DNA of 61,235 nucleotides from an uncultured bacterium (GCA_934636825.1 CAKUBG010000018.1:1-61235); one strand, 5' to 3'. Shown: positions 44,673 through 53,759, numbered from the stretch's first letter. Notes: a model not told the origin generated them from the letters alone. Translations and numbers: made by a program.

Positions 44673-45008
44673 TTGGATTTTGCTTATTGGGTTGCTCCAA
44701 ATTTTCAGGCGGGGAGTTTAATTATTGATCGCGAAAAGCCCGAGGCTGCCGCTTCAAAATACCGAAATGCTTTGGCAGCTGAAAGGGAGCCCAAGTTTAT
44801 GCAAGAGTTAGGCCGCATTCAGACCGCCCAGAAGATTGCTTGCCCACATTGTCGGGCTTTGCTTGAAGATACAGATCTGGAAAGAGCTTTAGAAGGTGAA
44901 ACCGTAAAATGTCCTCATTGTGGCAACCCGGTAAAGCTGCCTTCTGATCTTGTCGAACGTTATTTGCGCAGCAAGTATGTGGGGCGCAATCTCGATATTA
45001 CTTGTTAG
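44673..45008 (+). CDS. Zinc-ribbon protein, function unknown
   Basis: About 111 residues. Two C-P-H-C knuckles (IACPHCRALLEDTDLE and TVKCPHCGNPVKLP), 28 residues apart, form a likely four-Cys zinc ribbon. The N-terminal half is helical and charged. The start is unclear: TTG at 44673 has a poor ribosome-binding site. It ends 10 bases before the TIM-barrel gene, whose ribosome-binding site overlaps its stop, so the two are cotranscribed. Confidence 0.6.
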   Translation: MDFAYWVAPNFQAGSLIIDREKPEAAASKYRNALAAEREPKFMQELGRIQTAQKIACPHCRALLEDTDLERALEGETVKCPHCGNPVKLPSDLVERYLRSKYVGRNLDITC

Positions 45009-45018
45009 GAAGTGTAAC

Positions 45019-45714
45019 ATGCACAGTTTATTAAAAGCTTTCTCTAAAAAGTTTGTCCTTTTAGTAAGTATCACTCAAAACGATCCTAATTTGGCTCGTA
45101 TTGCTTTGGAAAATGGCGCTGACGCTGTGAAAGTGCACTTAAATTGCGCTCACTTTGCCAGTGGCACCGATTTCGGCTCTTGGGAGGCCGAAAAAGAAAA
45201 AATCGCCAAAGTGGCTGAAGTTGTGCGCCCGCACATTCCTTTAGGTATTGTTACCGGCGCTGAAGTGGTGCCGGACGCTCAAGATCTTTCTGAAATTCGC
45301 CAATTCGGCTTCGATTTTTGGGATTTATTTGCCAATCATATTCCTCCGGAATACTTAAAGTGGAGAGAATTGGCTCATATGTCGGCTGTCGGCCCCGATT
45401 GGACTCCCGAATTTGTACAAGATTTAGTAAGTTTAGGCGTAGACGTTATTGAGTCTTCCATTATTCCTCGCGATCTTTATCGCACTAGACTTACTGCCGC
45501 CGACCTTTGTCAATATAAGCGCTTGGTGCGCAGCGCCGGTGTGCCTGTAATTGTGCCTACTCAGAAAAAGATTCGTCCCGATGAAGTGAAATATTTGCAA
45601 GAAGTCGGCGTCTCCGGTTTAGCTATCGGCGCCGTGGTGACAGGATTAGGCACCGCTTACTTAGGCGAGCGTGTGGCTGCCTTCCGCAAAGCTATCGACG
45701 AAATCTATCGTTAA
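45019..45714 (+). CDS. TIM-barrel protein, function unknown
   Basis: 231 residues with the alternating beta-alpha pattern of a TIM barrel: FVLLVSITQND, ADAVKVHLNC, IPLGIVTGAEVVP, VDVIESSIIPRD, VPVIVPTQKKI and the phosphate-binding-type end VSGLAIGAVVTGLG. The end motif and NGADAVKVH resemble N-acetylmannosamine-6-phosphate epimerase, thiamine-phosphate synthase and similar phosphate-binding barrels, but no subfamily fits clearly. ATG with AGGAAG upstream. It lies between the zinc-ribbon gene and the DUF4127 gene. Confidence 0.65.
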   Translation: MHSLLKAFSKKFVLLVSITQNDPNLARIALENGADAVKVHLNCAHFASGTDFGSWEAEKEKIAKVAEVVRPHIPLGIVTGAEVVPDAQDLSEIRQFGFDFWDLFANHIPPEYLKWRELAHMSAVGPDWTPEFVQDLVSLGVDVIESSIIPRDLYRTRLTAADLCQYKRLVRSAGVPVIVPTQKKIRPDEVKYLQEVGVSGLAIGAVVTGLGTAYLGERVAAFRKAIDEIYR

Positions 45715-45727
45715 AAACACTGATACT

Positions 45728-47446
45728 ATGCGCCCTATAGTCTTTCTCCCTCTAGATGATCGCCCTTGTTGTTGGCAATTTCCTCAGCGCCTAGCTCAAA
45801 TAGCTCAGGTAGATTTGTTGTTGCCAACAAGGGCTCTATGGTGTGGAGAAGACAAGCGCCAACCGGAAAGAGCCAATCCGGAAGGCGAAAAGTTGCTCGC
45901 CTGGTTTAAAGATGCTCTGGCCTCAGGTTCTGCGGCCAACCGAGATGACGCCGAAGCGCCGTGTTTGTTGGCCGCAGTCGATGCTTTGTTGTACGGCGGC
46001 CTAGTAGCTTCACGTAGGCCGGGGCCGCCGTACATGGTTGCGCCTCTGCTGCAACGCTTGTTAGCCGAACTGCCTGGCTATGCGCTTTATCTTTTTTCTG
46101 TAATTATGCGAGTAGCTCCAACTCAGTATACCGCTGCAGAAGTAGAAGGTGCTTTGCGCCTAACTAAATTATCTCAGCAATTTGCCCAAGAGTTGGAGCA
46201 ACATTATGCTGCTGCCGCTCACAGCGCGGATGCGGTAGCTCATACTGAAGGTGCGCCTGTAGTAACAGCAGTTTCGCAAGTTGCGGCAGCTAAAATAGCA
46301 CATACAGAAAAAAGCTACCGTGAACTAAATATTCGGCGTCGAGCAGCAGAGGCGCAAGTGCTGTCGGCCAGAAGCTGGAGCGATCTTTACCAGCTCTCTC
46401 CAGCTTTCTGGCAGCAATATTTAACGTTCCGCCGCCGCAAAGATGAAATAAATGGGCTTTTGCTTGAAGCTTGGACTAAACGTGCCCACACTGAGGCGTG
46501 CGGCGGCTTCTTGGCGCTGTGCCTGGATGATAGCAAAACCACCGGGCTCAACCTTTGGGAAGCTAAGTTTTTGCAAGAACGTTTAAAAGGTTGCTCTTCA
46601 GCTTCAGTAGGCGTAGGTACAGACGAAACAGCTATGCTTTTACTAGCTAGAGCTGTGTGTGGACGCAGTAGCCTAGAAATTGTTTGGCCTTATGCTGGAG
46701 CTGAAGAGCAAGTTGGGCGCTACGAAGGCAAAAACTTAGCGCAAGTGTTAGCTTCCCAGGCCCAGTGGCTCAACGCGGTTTTGCTGCCAGAAGGTCAAAG
46801 CGGCCCAGGCTCGGCCGTGCCCCAGATCTTTATTTATGCACCTTGGCAAAGCCAGCTAGAAGCTTGTAGCCAAGCTGACGCTAAAGCCGATTTACCAGAG
46901 CCTTTGTGGTCAGCTTGGCAACAAAAAGTAGCCGCCTCTTTAGAAGCAGGCAAACAAGTCTATATTGCCGATCTAGCCTATGCCAACGGCGGCTCGCGCC
47001 AACTGGTTAGCTGGCTTATCGAATCTGGCGCTGTTGCCAAAATTGTCGGCTACAGCGCTTGGAATACGTTGGGCAACGCTTTAGGCACCATCTTGGCCTG
47101 GGCCGCTTTAGCCTCTTGGCGGCGGGCTTGCCCCGAATTTCAGGCTTCACACGCTGAGCAAGCCCGCTTAGAAAAAGAGCAGCGCCGCTTCTTGCTAGAG
47201 CGTTTATTAGATGATTATTTTTACCAGACGCTTATACGTCCCCAATTAAGTGCCAAAGTAGGCGGCGCTTTTGTGTTACTTGGCAAAGAACAACAACGCG
47301 CCTTAGAAAGCGAAATTTTAGTGCAAGAGAAGAGCTATTTGGCGCAACTTGTGCAAGCTTGGCCAGAAAAAAAATTAAGCCCGAGCCTCAAAGTAGAGTT
47401 GCCTTGGCGGCGTCTCTTTGAAGTCGGGCTGGAAGTGGAGCTATAG
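45728..47446 (+). CDS. DUF4127-family protein
   Basis: 572 residues opening MRPIVFLPLDDRPCCWQFPQRL. The P-L-D-D-R-P at the N-terminus and the later GTDETAMLLLAR, followed by AYANGGSRQLV and GYSAWNTLGNALGT, are typical of DUF4127 proteins, which are uncharacterised and probably cytosolic enzymes. About 60 Ala-rich residues are inserted around 155-200. The start ATG is 13 bases after the TIM-barrel stop. This pairing suggests a shared small-molecule pathway, possibly sugar-related; that is inference. Confidence 0.8.
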   Translation: MRPIVFLPLDDRPCCWQFPQRLAQIAQVDLLLPTRALWCGEDKRQPERANPEGEKLLAWFKDALASGSAANRDDAEAPCLLAAVDALLYGGLVASRRPGPPYMVAPLLQRLLAELPGYALYLFSVIMRVAPTQYTAAEVEGALRLTKLSQQFAQELEQHYAAAAHSADAVAHTEGAPVVTAVSQVAAAKIAHTEKSYRELNIRRRAAEAQVLSARSWSDLYQLSPAFWQQYLTFRRRKDEINGLLLEAWTKRAHTEACGGFLALCLDDSKTTGLNLWEAKFLQERLKGCSSASVGVGTDETAMLLLARAVCGRSSLEIVWPYAGAEEQVGRYEGKNLAQVLASQAQWLNAVLLPEGQSGPGSAVPQIFIYAPWQSQLEACSQADAKADLPEPLWSAWQQKVAASLEAGKQVYIADLAYANGGSRQLVSWLIESGAVAKIVGYSAWNTLGNALGTILAWAALASWRRACPEFQASHAEQARLEKEQRRFLLERLLDDYFYQTLIRPQLSAKVGGAFVLLGKEQQRALESEILVQEKSYLAQLVQAWPEKKLSPSLKVELPWRRLFEVGLEVEL

Positions 47447-47465
47447 CCAAGCTTTAGCTTGAAAA

Positions 47466-48449
47466 TTAGTCGAATTTAGCTAACAACTCCGGGAGAAGTA
47501 TATTGTAGACTTCTTCCAAAGTTTTGTCGTGGAAACGGCAAGCCGCTGCCTGATCGTGGCCGCCGCCTTCGTGTTTGGCGGCGACGTCGTTAATTTTGCG
47601 TCCAGTTGAACGCAGCGAGACGCGCACTTCTCCCGGAACTACAGCTTTGAAGAAGGCGAAAATTTCGCTGCCGCGCAACACATTGAGGCGTCCTAAAAGC
47701 ATTTGAGTGTTGTTTTCGTCCACACCACAAGCTTTGAGCATCTCTTCTGTTAAAGAAGCGGTCACCAATTTGCCATTGGCATAAGTTTGCAAAGTTTGCA
47801 TACACATAGCTTGCAATTTCAAGTCGTTTAAAGTAAAACCACTGAAAATATTATTGTGTACGTAGCTGATGTCGCCCAAAATACTTACCAAATGAGCAGC
47901 TACTTGGTGAGTGCGTGCAGATGTTTTGGAGAAACGGAAAGAGCCCGAATCAGATACTATAGAAGTGTAGAGCGCTTCGGCACAGTCACGATTGATCTCA
48001 GCGTCCATAGCCTTAAAGACAAAATAGAGCATTTCACCCAAAGCAGCAAAACTGGGATCGATCCAATTGTAGTCCGCTTCCAGTTTATTCATGGGATGGT
48101 GATCTAAGTTGATGACTTTTTGGCAAATTTGGCGCAAATTTAAGTTTTGCGGCAAACGGCTTTGCTGAGGACATTCTAAAACTAAAGCTAAATCAAATTG
48201 AGCTTTGTCAGGCAACTCAGTATGAATTTCAGCAGTGCCCTTCATAAAACGGAAGATGTCCGGCGCTCCGTCAGGACTGTATAAATAGTATTTTTTGCGT
48301 AAGCTCTTTAAAACTTGCGCACAAGCTACCATACTACCTAAGTCGTCACCGTCAATATTGATATGAGGTACTACTAAAATATTGTCACTATGTAACAGCA
48401 CCTGAGCTATATTTTGACATTCGGAAGGAATTTGGTAACAGAAATCCAT
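47466..48449 (-). CDS. nrnA: DHH/DHHA1 phosphoesterase, NrnA-type
   Basis: NrnA-type enzymes degrade oligoribonucleotides and hydrolyse 3'-phosphoadenosine 5'-phosphate. The 327-residue protein has VVPHINIDGDDLGSMV, VINLDHHPMN (DHH), and GGGHDQAAACRF in the DHHA1 domain. It is the last gene of the rimP-nusA-ylxR-infB-rbfA operon, 3 bases after rbfA, the conserved position in many bacteria. Confidence 0.92.
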   Translation of the reverse strand: MDFCYQIPSECQNIAQVLLHSDNILVVPHINIDGDDLGSMVACAQVLKSLRKKYYLYSPDGAPDIFRFMKGTAEIHTELPDKAQFDLALVLECPQQSRLPQNLNLRQICQKVINLDHHPMNKLEADYNWIDPSFAALGEMLYFVFKAMDAEINRDCAEALYTSIVSDSGSFRFSKTSARTHQVAAHLVSILGDISYVHNNIFSGFTLNDLKLQAMCMQTLQTYANGKLVTASLTEEMLKACGVDENNTQMLLGRLNVLRGSEIFAFFKAVVPGEVRVSLRSTGRKINDVAAKHEGGGHDQAAACRFHDKTLEEVYNILLPELLAKFD

Positions 48450-48452
48450 ACC

Positions 48453-48857
48453 TTAGAAATCCTCTTCCTCGTGATTTTCGTCATTGCTGTCTGCTTTGGG
48501 AATATTTAAGCTCTCTAATAAGCTAAGCATATGTTCGGCCTTTTCCTGAGTCTGATCACGGAAGAACGCTACCGAAGGAATGTTCTTAATGCACAGCTCT
48601 TTAGCCAATTCGCGGCGCAAGAATCCTTTAGCTTTATTTAAGCCGTCAATAATAGCTTTCTGTCTCTCTTCAGGAGCCATAATGCTGACATAAAATTTAG
48701 CCAAAGAAGTATCGGCGCTCAAATCTACATCTGTTAAAGTAATGATCTCTTGGCCTTCTTTATCGGGAGGGAAGACGGCGGGATCTTTCACACGATGGAT
48801 AATTTCGTTACCAACCTCTAAAATGAGGCCGCGCAAACGCACTAAATGATGATTCAT
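48453..48857 (-). CDS. rbfA: Ribosome-binding factor A
   Basis: RbfA binds the immature 30S subunit and helps process 16S rRNA, mainly at low temperature. The 134-residue KH-like protein has RVKDP in the first third, LTDVDLSADTSLAKFYVSIM, and IPSVAFFRDQTQEKAEHMLSLLESL at the end. An acidic tail (DSNDENHEEEDF) follows. It lies between infB and nrnA. Confidence 0.94.
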   Translation of the reverse strand: MNHHLVRLRGLILEVGNEIIHRVKDPAVFPPDKEGQEIITLTDVDLSADTSLAKFYVSIMAPEERQKAIIDGLNKAKGFLRRELAKELCIKNIPSVAFFRDQTQEKAEHMLSLLESLNIPKADSNDENHEEEDF

Positions 48858-48902
48858 ATAATTGATAATGTCCTTATTTAGTAATTTGTTGTTGATAGTT
48901 TA

Positions 48903-48983
48903 AAACCAAAAGCCCGCCGCATCTTGCCAAGCAGAGGAGGATTATTTATTGCCTCTTTAGCTCTTCAGAATTTGACGGCGGGC
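48903..48983 (-). terminator. Terminator-like hairpin between infB and rbfA
   Basis: On the minus strand GCCCGCCG (48983-48976) pairs with CGGCGGGC (48919-48912), enclosing an inner imperfect stem, and is followed by TTTTGGTTTTA. A partial terminator here would lower rbfA-nrnA expression relative to infB. The loop is large, so strength is uncertain. Confidence 0.5.
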
Positions 48984-48995
48984 CCTAAGCTCAAA

Positions 48996-51896
48996 TTACA
49001 GTTCGCGCTGGTGCTCTACTTTTTGATAGCACTCCACCACGTCGCCTTCCTGTAAGTCGGCATAGTTGGTGATTGTTAAGCCGCATTCGAAGCCTTCCAA
49101 AACTTCGCGAGCGTCATCTTTGAAGCGGCGCAGAGTGTCGATGGTGCTTTCGTAGATGACCACATCGTCACGCAAGAGACGGCAGAGACCACCGCGCACC
49201 ACTTTGCCTTCGGTAACGTAGCAACCGGCCACTTTACCGATCTTGCTAATCTTGAAGACTTGACGCACTTCAGCTTTACCCAAGACAACTTCTTCGATGT
49301 CGGGAGTAAGCAAACCAGACATAGCCTTCTTGATATGCTCGATAACTTCGTAAATGATACGATAGGTGCGGATTTCCACTTCTTCCATATCAGCCAAGCG
49401 CTTGACCATGGCACCGGGACGAACATTGAAGCCGATGATAATAGCTTTGGAAGCGGAAGCCAACATGACGTCGGTTTCAGAAATAGCGCCTACGCCAGAG
49501 TGGATGATCTTCACAGCCACTTCGTCGGTACTGAGTTTGTTCAAAGACTGAGTAAGAGCTTGCAAGCTGCCGTGACTCTCAGCTTTAACTAACAAGTTGA
49601 GATCTTTGGCTACGCCGTTTTGCAAGTCGGCAAAGAGGCTTTCCAAAGTCTGACGGCTGCCGGAATTGATGCGAGTATGTCTAGCCTTAGCAGTACGAGC
49701 TTCGGAAACCTGACGAGCCATCTTTTCGTCTTCGACCACTTGTAAGTGATCGCCGGCGTCAGGAACAGCTTCCAAACCGACAACTTCTACAGGGATGGAA
49801 GGACCGGCGCTCTTAATGTTTTTGCCTTTTTCATTAAGCAAAGCGCGCAATCTGCCCCAAGTCTTACCTACAACTACGGTATCGCCAACTTTCAAAGTAC
49901 CGTTTTGTACCAAGACTGTAGCGACCGGGCCTTTGCCTTTGTCGATAGAGCCTTCGATGATGGTACCTTGGGCCTTGGTATTGGGGTTGGCTTTGAGCTC
50001 CATAGTCTCGGCCTGAAGAATAACCATTTCTAAGAGGTCGTCCAAACCAATATTCTTCTTGGCAGAGATCTTGCACATGACAGTATCGCCGCCCCATTCT
50101 TCGGCCAAAAGTCCGTACTCGGTAAGCTGAGTCATGACTCTGTCGGCGTTGGATTCGGGCAAGTCAATCTTGTTGATAGCTACGATAATGGGCAAGTTGG
50201 CTGCTCTGGCATGGTTGATAGCTTCGATAGTCTGAGGCATCACACCGTCGTTGGCAGCTACTACCAAAATAGCAATATCGGTAATGGCGGCGCCGCGAGC
50301 TCTCATTTGGGTGAAGGCTTCGTGGCCGGGAGTATCAATAAAGGTAATCTTTTGGCCGTCGTGAGTGACAGTGTAAGCACCGATAGTTTGGGTAATACCG
50401 CCAGCTTCACCGGAAACTACGGAAGTACGGCGGATAGCGTCCAAGAGGGAGGTCTTACCGTGGTCTACGTGGCCCAGTACGGAAATAACGGGAGGACGAG
50501 AAACGAGCTTGCCCTCATCTTCATCGATAAGCTCTAAAGGCACATCTTCGGTAGACATTTCGCCTACTTTGTAACCATAGGAAAGAGCCAAATCGCGGGC
50601 TTCTTCGTAGGAGAGAGCTTGGTTGATGGAGACCATCTTGCCCTGGCGCACGAAGGTGCTGATAAGGTTGTTGGCTGGACGTCCCATACGAGTAGCCAAA
50701 TCAGCTAAGGAAATAACCTCGGGGATAATGATGGTCTTTTCCTGAGGCTGAACGACAGGCTGCTGAGGCTGGGAAGCGTGACCGCCGCGCTGATTATTGC
50801 GCTGGTTACGATTATTTTGCATACCGCCGCGCTGGTTGCGATTGTTTTGCATACCGCCGCGTTGATTGTTGCGATTGTTTTGCATACCGCCGCGCTGATT
50901 GTTGCCGCGCTGGTTATTGTTGTGGCCTTGGCCGCCGCGATTATTTTGCATTCCGCCTCGGTTAGGTTGATTGTTGTTGTGTCCACCTTTTACTCGAGGA
51001 GGACGACCTTCGCCAGAATTGCGATTGTTGCGACCGCTTTCGTAACTGGCAGCGCCGCTGCCGAAATCGGAAGAAAAAGCGTCTTCGACAGAAATTCCGG
51101 TAATGGGAGTAGAGAGAGAAATGCTCTCATCTTGCTTAATACCCATCTCTTCGGGAGAAATGATAGGCAAATCGACCATTTCTTTTTCGTTTTCTTCGTC
51201 GTCATCGTCCTGACGCTTATTGGCGGAACGCTTGCGATTCTGCTCTTTGAGGGCAGCTAAGCGCTGGGCCTCTTTTTCAGCAGCTTCTTTTTCGGCTTTT
51301 TCACGGGCAGCCTTTTCGGCAGCTTCTTTAGCAGCCTTCTCGGCGGCTTCTTTAGCAGCTTTTTCGGCAGCTTCCTGGGCGGCCTTCTCGGCGGCTTCTT
51401 TAGCAGCTTTTTCGGCGGCTTCTTGGGCGCGTAAAGTGGGACTAATGTTGCGAGTAATAGGACGAATGCCACCTAAAGTGGTGCGGCGGAAAGCGCCGGC
51501 AGTCTGACGTACTTTTACGTTGCTGGTACGAATGGGGCGAGGATTGTTATTTTCCTCGTTGCGACTGATTTTGCGCTCGATGAGAGCTTGCTTTTCTTCT
51601 TGAGTGGCACGTTTGGCAATGCGTACAGCAGGTTTGCTGGCAGCAGACTTGGCTTGAGCCTCTTCTTCTTGGGCTTTAGTTTTGGCCTGAGCTTCGCGAC
51701 GCAATTGCTCCAAATGTGGAGTTACGGTTTCGCGTACTTTCTGCACAGCCTCGTTGGGAATGCTGTTGGCAGCAGTTTTGACAGGATAGCCCATTCCCCT
51801 GAGGATATTGATCAGAGATTTGCTGTCTTCGATGCCTAGCTCGCGGGCTAATTCATAAACGCGAATTTTGCCCCCGGCATTGGTATTACTACTCAT
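48996..51896 (-). CDS. infB: Translation initiation factor IF-2
   Basis: IF-2 is the GTPase that delivers fMet-tRNA to the 30S subunit and drives subunit joining. The 966-residue protein has an IF2_N domain (about 10-60), GHVDHGKTS (475-483), DTPGHEAF, NKIDLPES and the C-terminal domains. Between N and G domains it has two low-complexity regions: residues 157-212 alternate Ala, Glu and Lys, and residues 300-372 are Gly, Asn, Arg and Gln (repeated RGGMQNN). A second IF2_N-like segment lies at 388-445. It overlaps ylxR by four bases (ATGA). Confidence 0.97.
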   Translation of the reverse strand: MSSNTNAGGKIRVYELARELGIEDSKSLINILRGMGYPVKTAANSIPNEAVQKVRETVTPHLEQLRREAQAKTKAQEEEAQAKSAASKPAVRIAKRATQEEKQALIERKISRNEENNNPRPIRTSNVKVRQTAGAFRRTTLGGIRPITRNISPTLRAQEAAEKAAKEAAEKAAQEAAEKAAKEAAEKAAKEAAEKAAREKAEKEAAEKEAQRLAALKEQNRKRSANKRQDDDDEENEKEMVDLPIISPEEMGIKQDESISLSTPITGISVEDAFSSDFGSGAASYESGRNNRNSGEGRPPRVKGGHNNNQPNRGGMQNNRGGQGHNNNQRGNNQRGGMQNNRNNQRGGMQNNRNQRGGMQNNRNQRNNQRGGHASQPQQPVVQPQEKTIIIPEVISLADLATRMGRPANNLISTFVRQGKMVSINQALSYEEARDLALSYGYKVGEMSTEDVPLELIDEDEGKLVSRPPVISVLGHVDHGKTSLLDAIRRTSVVSGEAGGITQTIGAYTVTHDGQKITFIDTPGHEAFTQMRARGAAITDIAILVVAANDGVMPQTIEAINHARAANLPIIVAINKIDLPESNADRVMTQLTEYGLLAEEWGGDTVMCKISAKKNIGLDDLLEMVILQAETMELKANPNTKAQGTIIEGSIDKGKGPVATVLVQNGTLKVGDTVVVGKTWGRLRALLNEKGKNIKSAGPSIPVEVVGLEAVPDAGDHLQVVEDEKMARQVSEARTAKARHTRINSGSRQTLESLFADLQNGVAKDLNLLVKAESHGSLQALTQSLNKLSTDEVAVKIIHSGVGAISETDVMLASASKAIIIGFNVRPGAMVKRLADMEEVEIRTYRIIYEVIEHIKKAMSGLLTPDIEEVVLGKAEVRQVFKISKIGKVAGCYVTEGKVVRGGLCRLLRDDVVIYESTIDTLRRFKDDAREVLEGFECGLTITNYADLQEGDVVECYQKVEHQREL
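50781..50999 (-). repeat. RGGMQNN coding repeats in infB
   Basis: Codons 300-372 hold at least five copies of R-G-G-M-Q-N-N-R with short N/Q/R spacers. DNA copies are nearly identical (period about 24-33 bases), so the array is recent or kept uniform. RGG and Asn/Gln-rich tracts are known to bind RNA and to promote condensation in other proteins. Confidence 0.8.
51261..51428 (-). repeat. Ala/Glu/Lys coding repeats in infB
   Basis: Codons 157-212 encode repeats of A-A-E-K-A-A-K-E, a likely long single helix as in many IF-2 proteins. The DNA has a period near 24 bases. Confidence 0.8.
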
Positions 51897-52225
51897 AAAT
51901 CTTTCACTTCCTCACTACAAGATGCTGCCGCAGGTTCGGTCTGGTTGGCCTCTTGGCGCTCCAATTGTTCTTTTAACCACAGAAGCGCTTCCTCAGATAA
52001 CTTTGTGCTGAAATTCTTACGCAGCCGCTTGTCTTTCTCTAATTTTTTTAGACACTCGGCGGAGCGGCAAATATAAAAGCCCTTGCCACATATCTTGCCA
52101 TCTTGATTGATAACGATAGCTCCGCCGTCGGTAGGTCTTACAAGGCGAAACAGCCCGTCTCTCGATCTCATACGACGGCACGCTACGCACATGCGCTCAG
52201 GGATTCTGGACGAGCTGGTTGACAC
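51893..52225 (-). CDS. ylxR: YlxR-family RNA-binding protein (RnpM)
   Basis: The 110-residue protein has the YlxR fold signature: RMCVACRRMRSRDGLFRLVR, then GKGFYICRSAECLKKL. YlxR/RnpM binds RNA and in Bacillus modulates RNase P. It sits between nusA and infB in the usual order. Its last four bases overlap the infB start. The C-terminus has about 25 extra residues. Confidence 0.9.
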   Translation of the reverse strand: MSTSSSRIPERMCVACRRMRSRDGLFRLVRPTDGGAIVINQDGKICGKGFYICRSAECLKKLEKDKRLRKNFSTKLSEEALLWLKEQLERQEANQTEPAAASCSEEVKDL

Positions 52226-52227
52226 GC

Positions 52228-53337
52228 TTATTCTCCTTCTTGCTTGGCTGCTTCGGCGGCTTGTTTCTTGGCCGCTTCGGCGGCAGCGCTGGATTCGCTC
52301 TTAATGTCTATATGCCAACCGGTAAGTTTGGCAGCCAGACGGGCATTCTGTCCTTCGCGACCGATAGCCAAAGGCAACTGCTGATCGGGGACAATAACCA
52401 CAGCGTTATTCTGTTCTTTGTTGGGAATAACTTTGGTTACACGGCTGGGTTGCAAAGCGTTGGCAATAAATTCTTCAATATTGTCAGACCACGGAATAAC
52501 GTCGATCTTTTCGTTGCGCAGCTCTTCAACGATACCCTGGACGCGGCTGCCCTTGGGGCCTACGCAAGCTCCGACGGGATCTACGTTGGGATCGGTGGAG
52601 CGTACGGCGATCTTGGAGCGTAAACCGGCTTCACGAACGACGGCTTTGATCTGGACTACACCTTTTTCGATCTCAGGAACCTGGGTTTCGAAGAGGCACT
52701 TGAGTAAGCCGGGGGAGGAACGAGACAAGATAATCTGCGGACCGTGCGGGCCGTCTTTAACTTCGAGGACTAAAGCTTTAATGCGATCTCCGACGTGGAA
52801 GAACTCGCTGTGAGCTTGCTCGGAAGGAGGAATGATACCTTCGGCACGTCCCAAATCGACAGTAATTTCACGGCGCTCGTGGCGAGTAACCGTACCGCTC
52901 ATAAGCTTGCCGCGTCTGTCACTAAATTCGTCGCGGATAATATCGCGCTCAAATTCGCGCATGCGTTGCAAAATGACTTGCTTGGCGCTCTGGGCGGCAA
53001 TGCGACCGAAGTTTTCGTTGGTAGTTTCGATATCGATCTCCATGCCGACTTCGACATTAGGAGCCAATTGCTCGGCTTCTTCAAGCTTAATCTCGCGGTT
53101 GCTGTCCATGACTTCGGGAACTACGGTTTTACGCAACCAAATGTGTAAATCGGCAGTGTCGCGATCCAATTCTACGATCACTTGCTGATTGGTGCCGTAA
53201 TTGCGCTCATAGGCTTTCTGAAGGGCGTCTTCAATGGCCTCTATGATCTTCTCTTTAGGCAATTTGCGCTCGCGCTCGAGAGCATCGAGGGCCGCTAAGA
53301 GTTGTTCCCTTTGATCTTTACTCATCATCTCTGACAT
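52228..53337 (-). CDS. nusA: Transcription termination/antitermination factor NusA
   Basis: NusA binds RNA polymerase and nascent RNA and modulates pausing, termination and antitermination. The 369-residue protein has the N-terminal domain (ALERERKLPKEKIIEAIEDALQKAYER), an S1 domain (about 130-200, GTVTRHERREITVDLG), and KH1/KH2 (CVGPKGSRVQGIVEELRNEKIDVI; AIGREGQNARLAAKLTGW). It lacks the acidic C-terminal repeats of Escherichia coli, as in most phyla. AAGGAG lies upstream of the start. Confidence 0.96.
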   Translation of the reverse strand: MSEMMSKDQREQLLAALDALERERKLPKEKIIEAIEDALQKAYERNYGTNQQVIVELDRDTADLHIWLRKTVVPEVMDSNREIKLEEAEQLAPNVEVGMEIDIETTNENFGRIAAQSAKQVILQRMREFERDIIRDEFSDRRGKLMSGTVTRHERREITVDLGRAEGIIPPSEQAHSEFFHVGDRIKALVLEVKDGPHGPQIILSRSSPGLLKCLFETQVPEIEKGVVQIKAVVREAGLRSKIAVRSTDPNVDPVGACVGPKGSRVQGIVEELRNEKIDVIPWSDNIEEFIANALQPSRVTKVIPNKEQNNAVVIVPDQQLPLAIGREGQNARLAAKLTGWHIDIKSESSAAAEAAKKQAAEAAKQEGE

Positions 53338-53354
53338 GATTACTGCGCTGCTCC

Positions 53355-53687
53355 TTAGTTTGGTTCAGTTCCGGCGGTCTCTTCGCAAGGATTTGGCGAT
53401 GCGCTAGAGCCGGGCGAGGAAACTTCTAGATAATAAGTGCCCTTTATTGGATCCAACTCATCTAAACGCTTGGACAGGGGACGGTGCACTCTAGTGCAGT
53501 CTTCCAAGGTAACTGGAGTCGGCCCCTGAGAGGGATCTTTTGCTTCATGATCCACAGTCACTCTTAAATACCAAAGGCCGTCCTCACGCACATACTCAAC
53601 GCTTTTGACGACCAGGCCGAAAGGCTGAGCTATAAGGGCGGCTTCCGTACGGATTAAGTTTAGTGTTTTCTCGCTTATTTTCGCCAA
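53355..53687 (-). CDS. rimP: Truncated RimP (N-terminal domain only)
   Basis: RimP assists 30S subunit maturation. The position, just before nusA, and the first 90 residues fit RimP: SVEYVREDGLWYLRVTVD, EDCTRVHRPLSKRLDELD and YYLEVSSPG. The usual L-D-R-P-L and the SH3-like second domain do not follow. Instead the frame ends in SSASPNPCEETAGTEPN at 110 residues (usual length about 150), 17 bases before nusA. Reading the other frames does not recover the missing domain, so this is a clean loss rather than a simple frameshift. Confidence 0.85.
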   Translation of the reverse strand: MAKISEKTLNLIRTEAALIAQPFGLVVKSVEYVREDGLWYLRVTVDHEAKDPSQGPTPVTLEDCTRVHRPLSKRLDELDPIKGTYYLEVSSPGSSASPNPCEETAGTEPN

Positions 53688-53759
53688 GTGGAACTTCCTT
53701 CAGAAATGCAAACAATTCTCAACCCACCACCTGTGCCTGCTAGCGAATTTCGCTTACAG

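Noticed and set aside
50781..51428. Tandem repeats suggesting a CRISPR array
   Set aside because: The repeats are in frame within infB, have no unique spacers and encode Ala/Glu/Lys and RGGMQNN units.
53355..53420. Frameshift as the cause of the short RimP
   Set aside because: The alternative frames downstream give no SH3-like domain, and nusA begins almost at once, so a domain loss explains it better.
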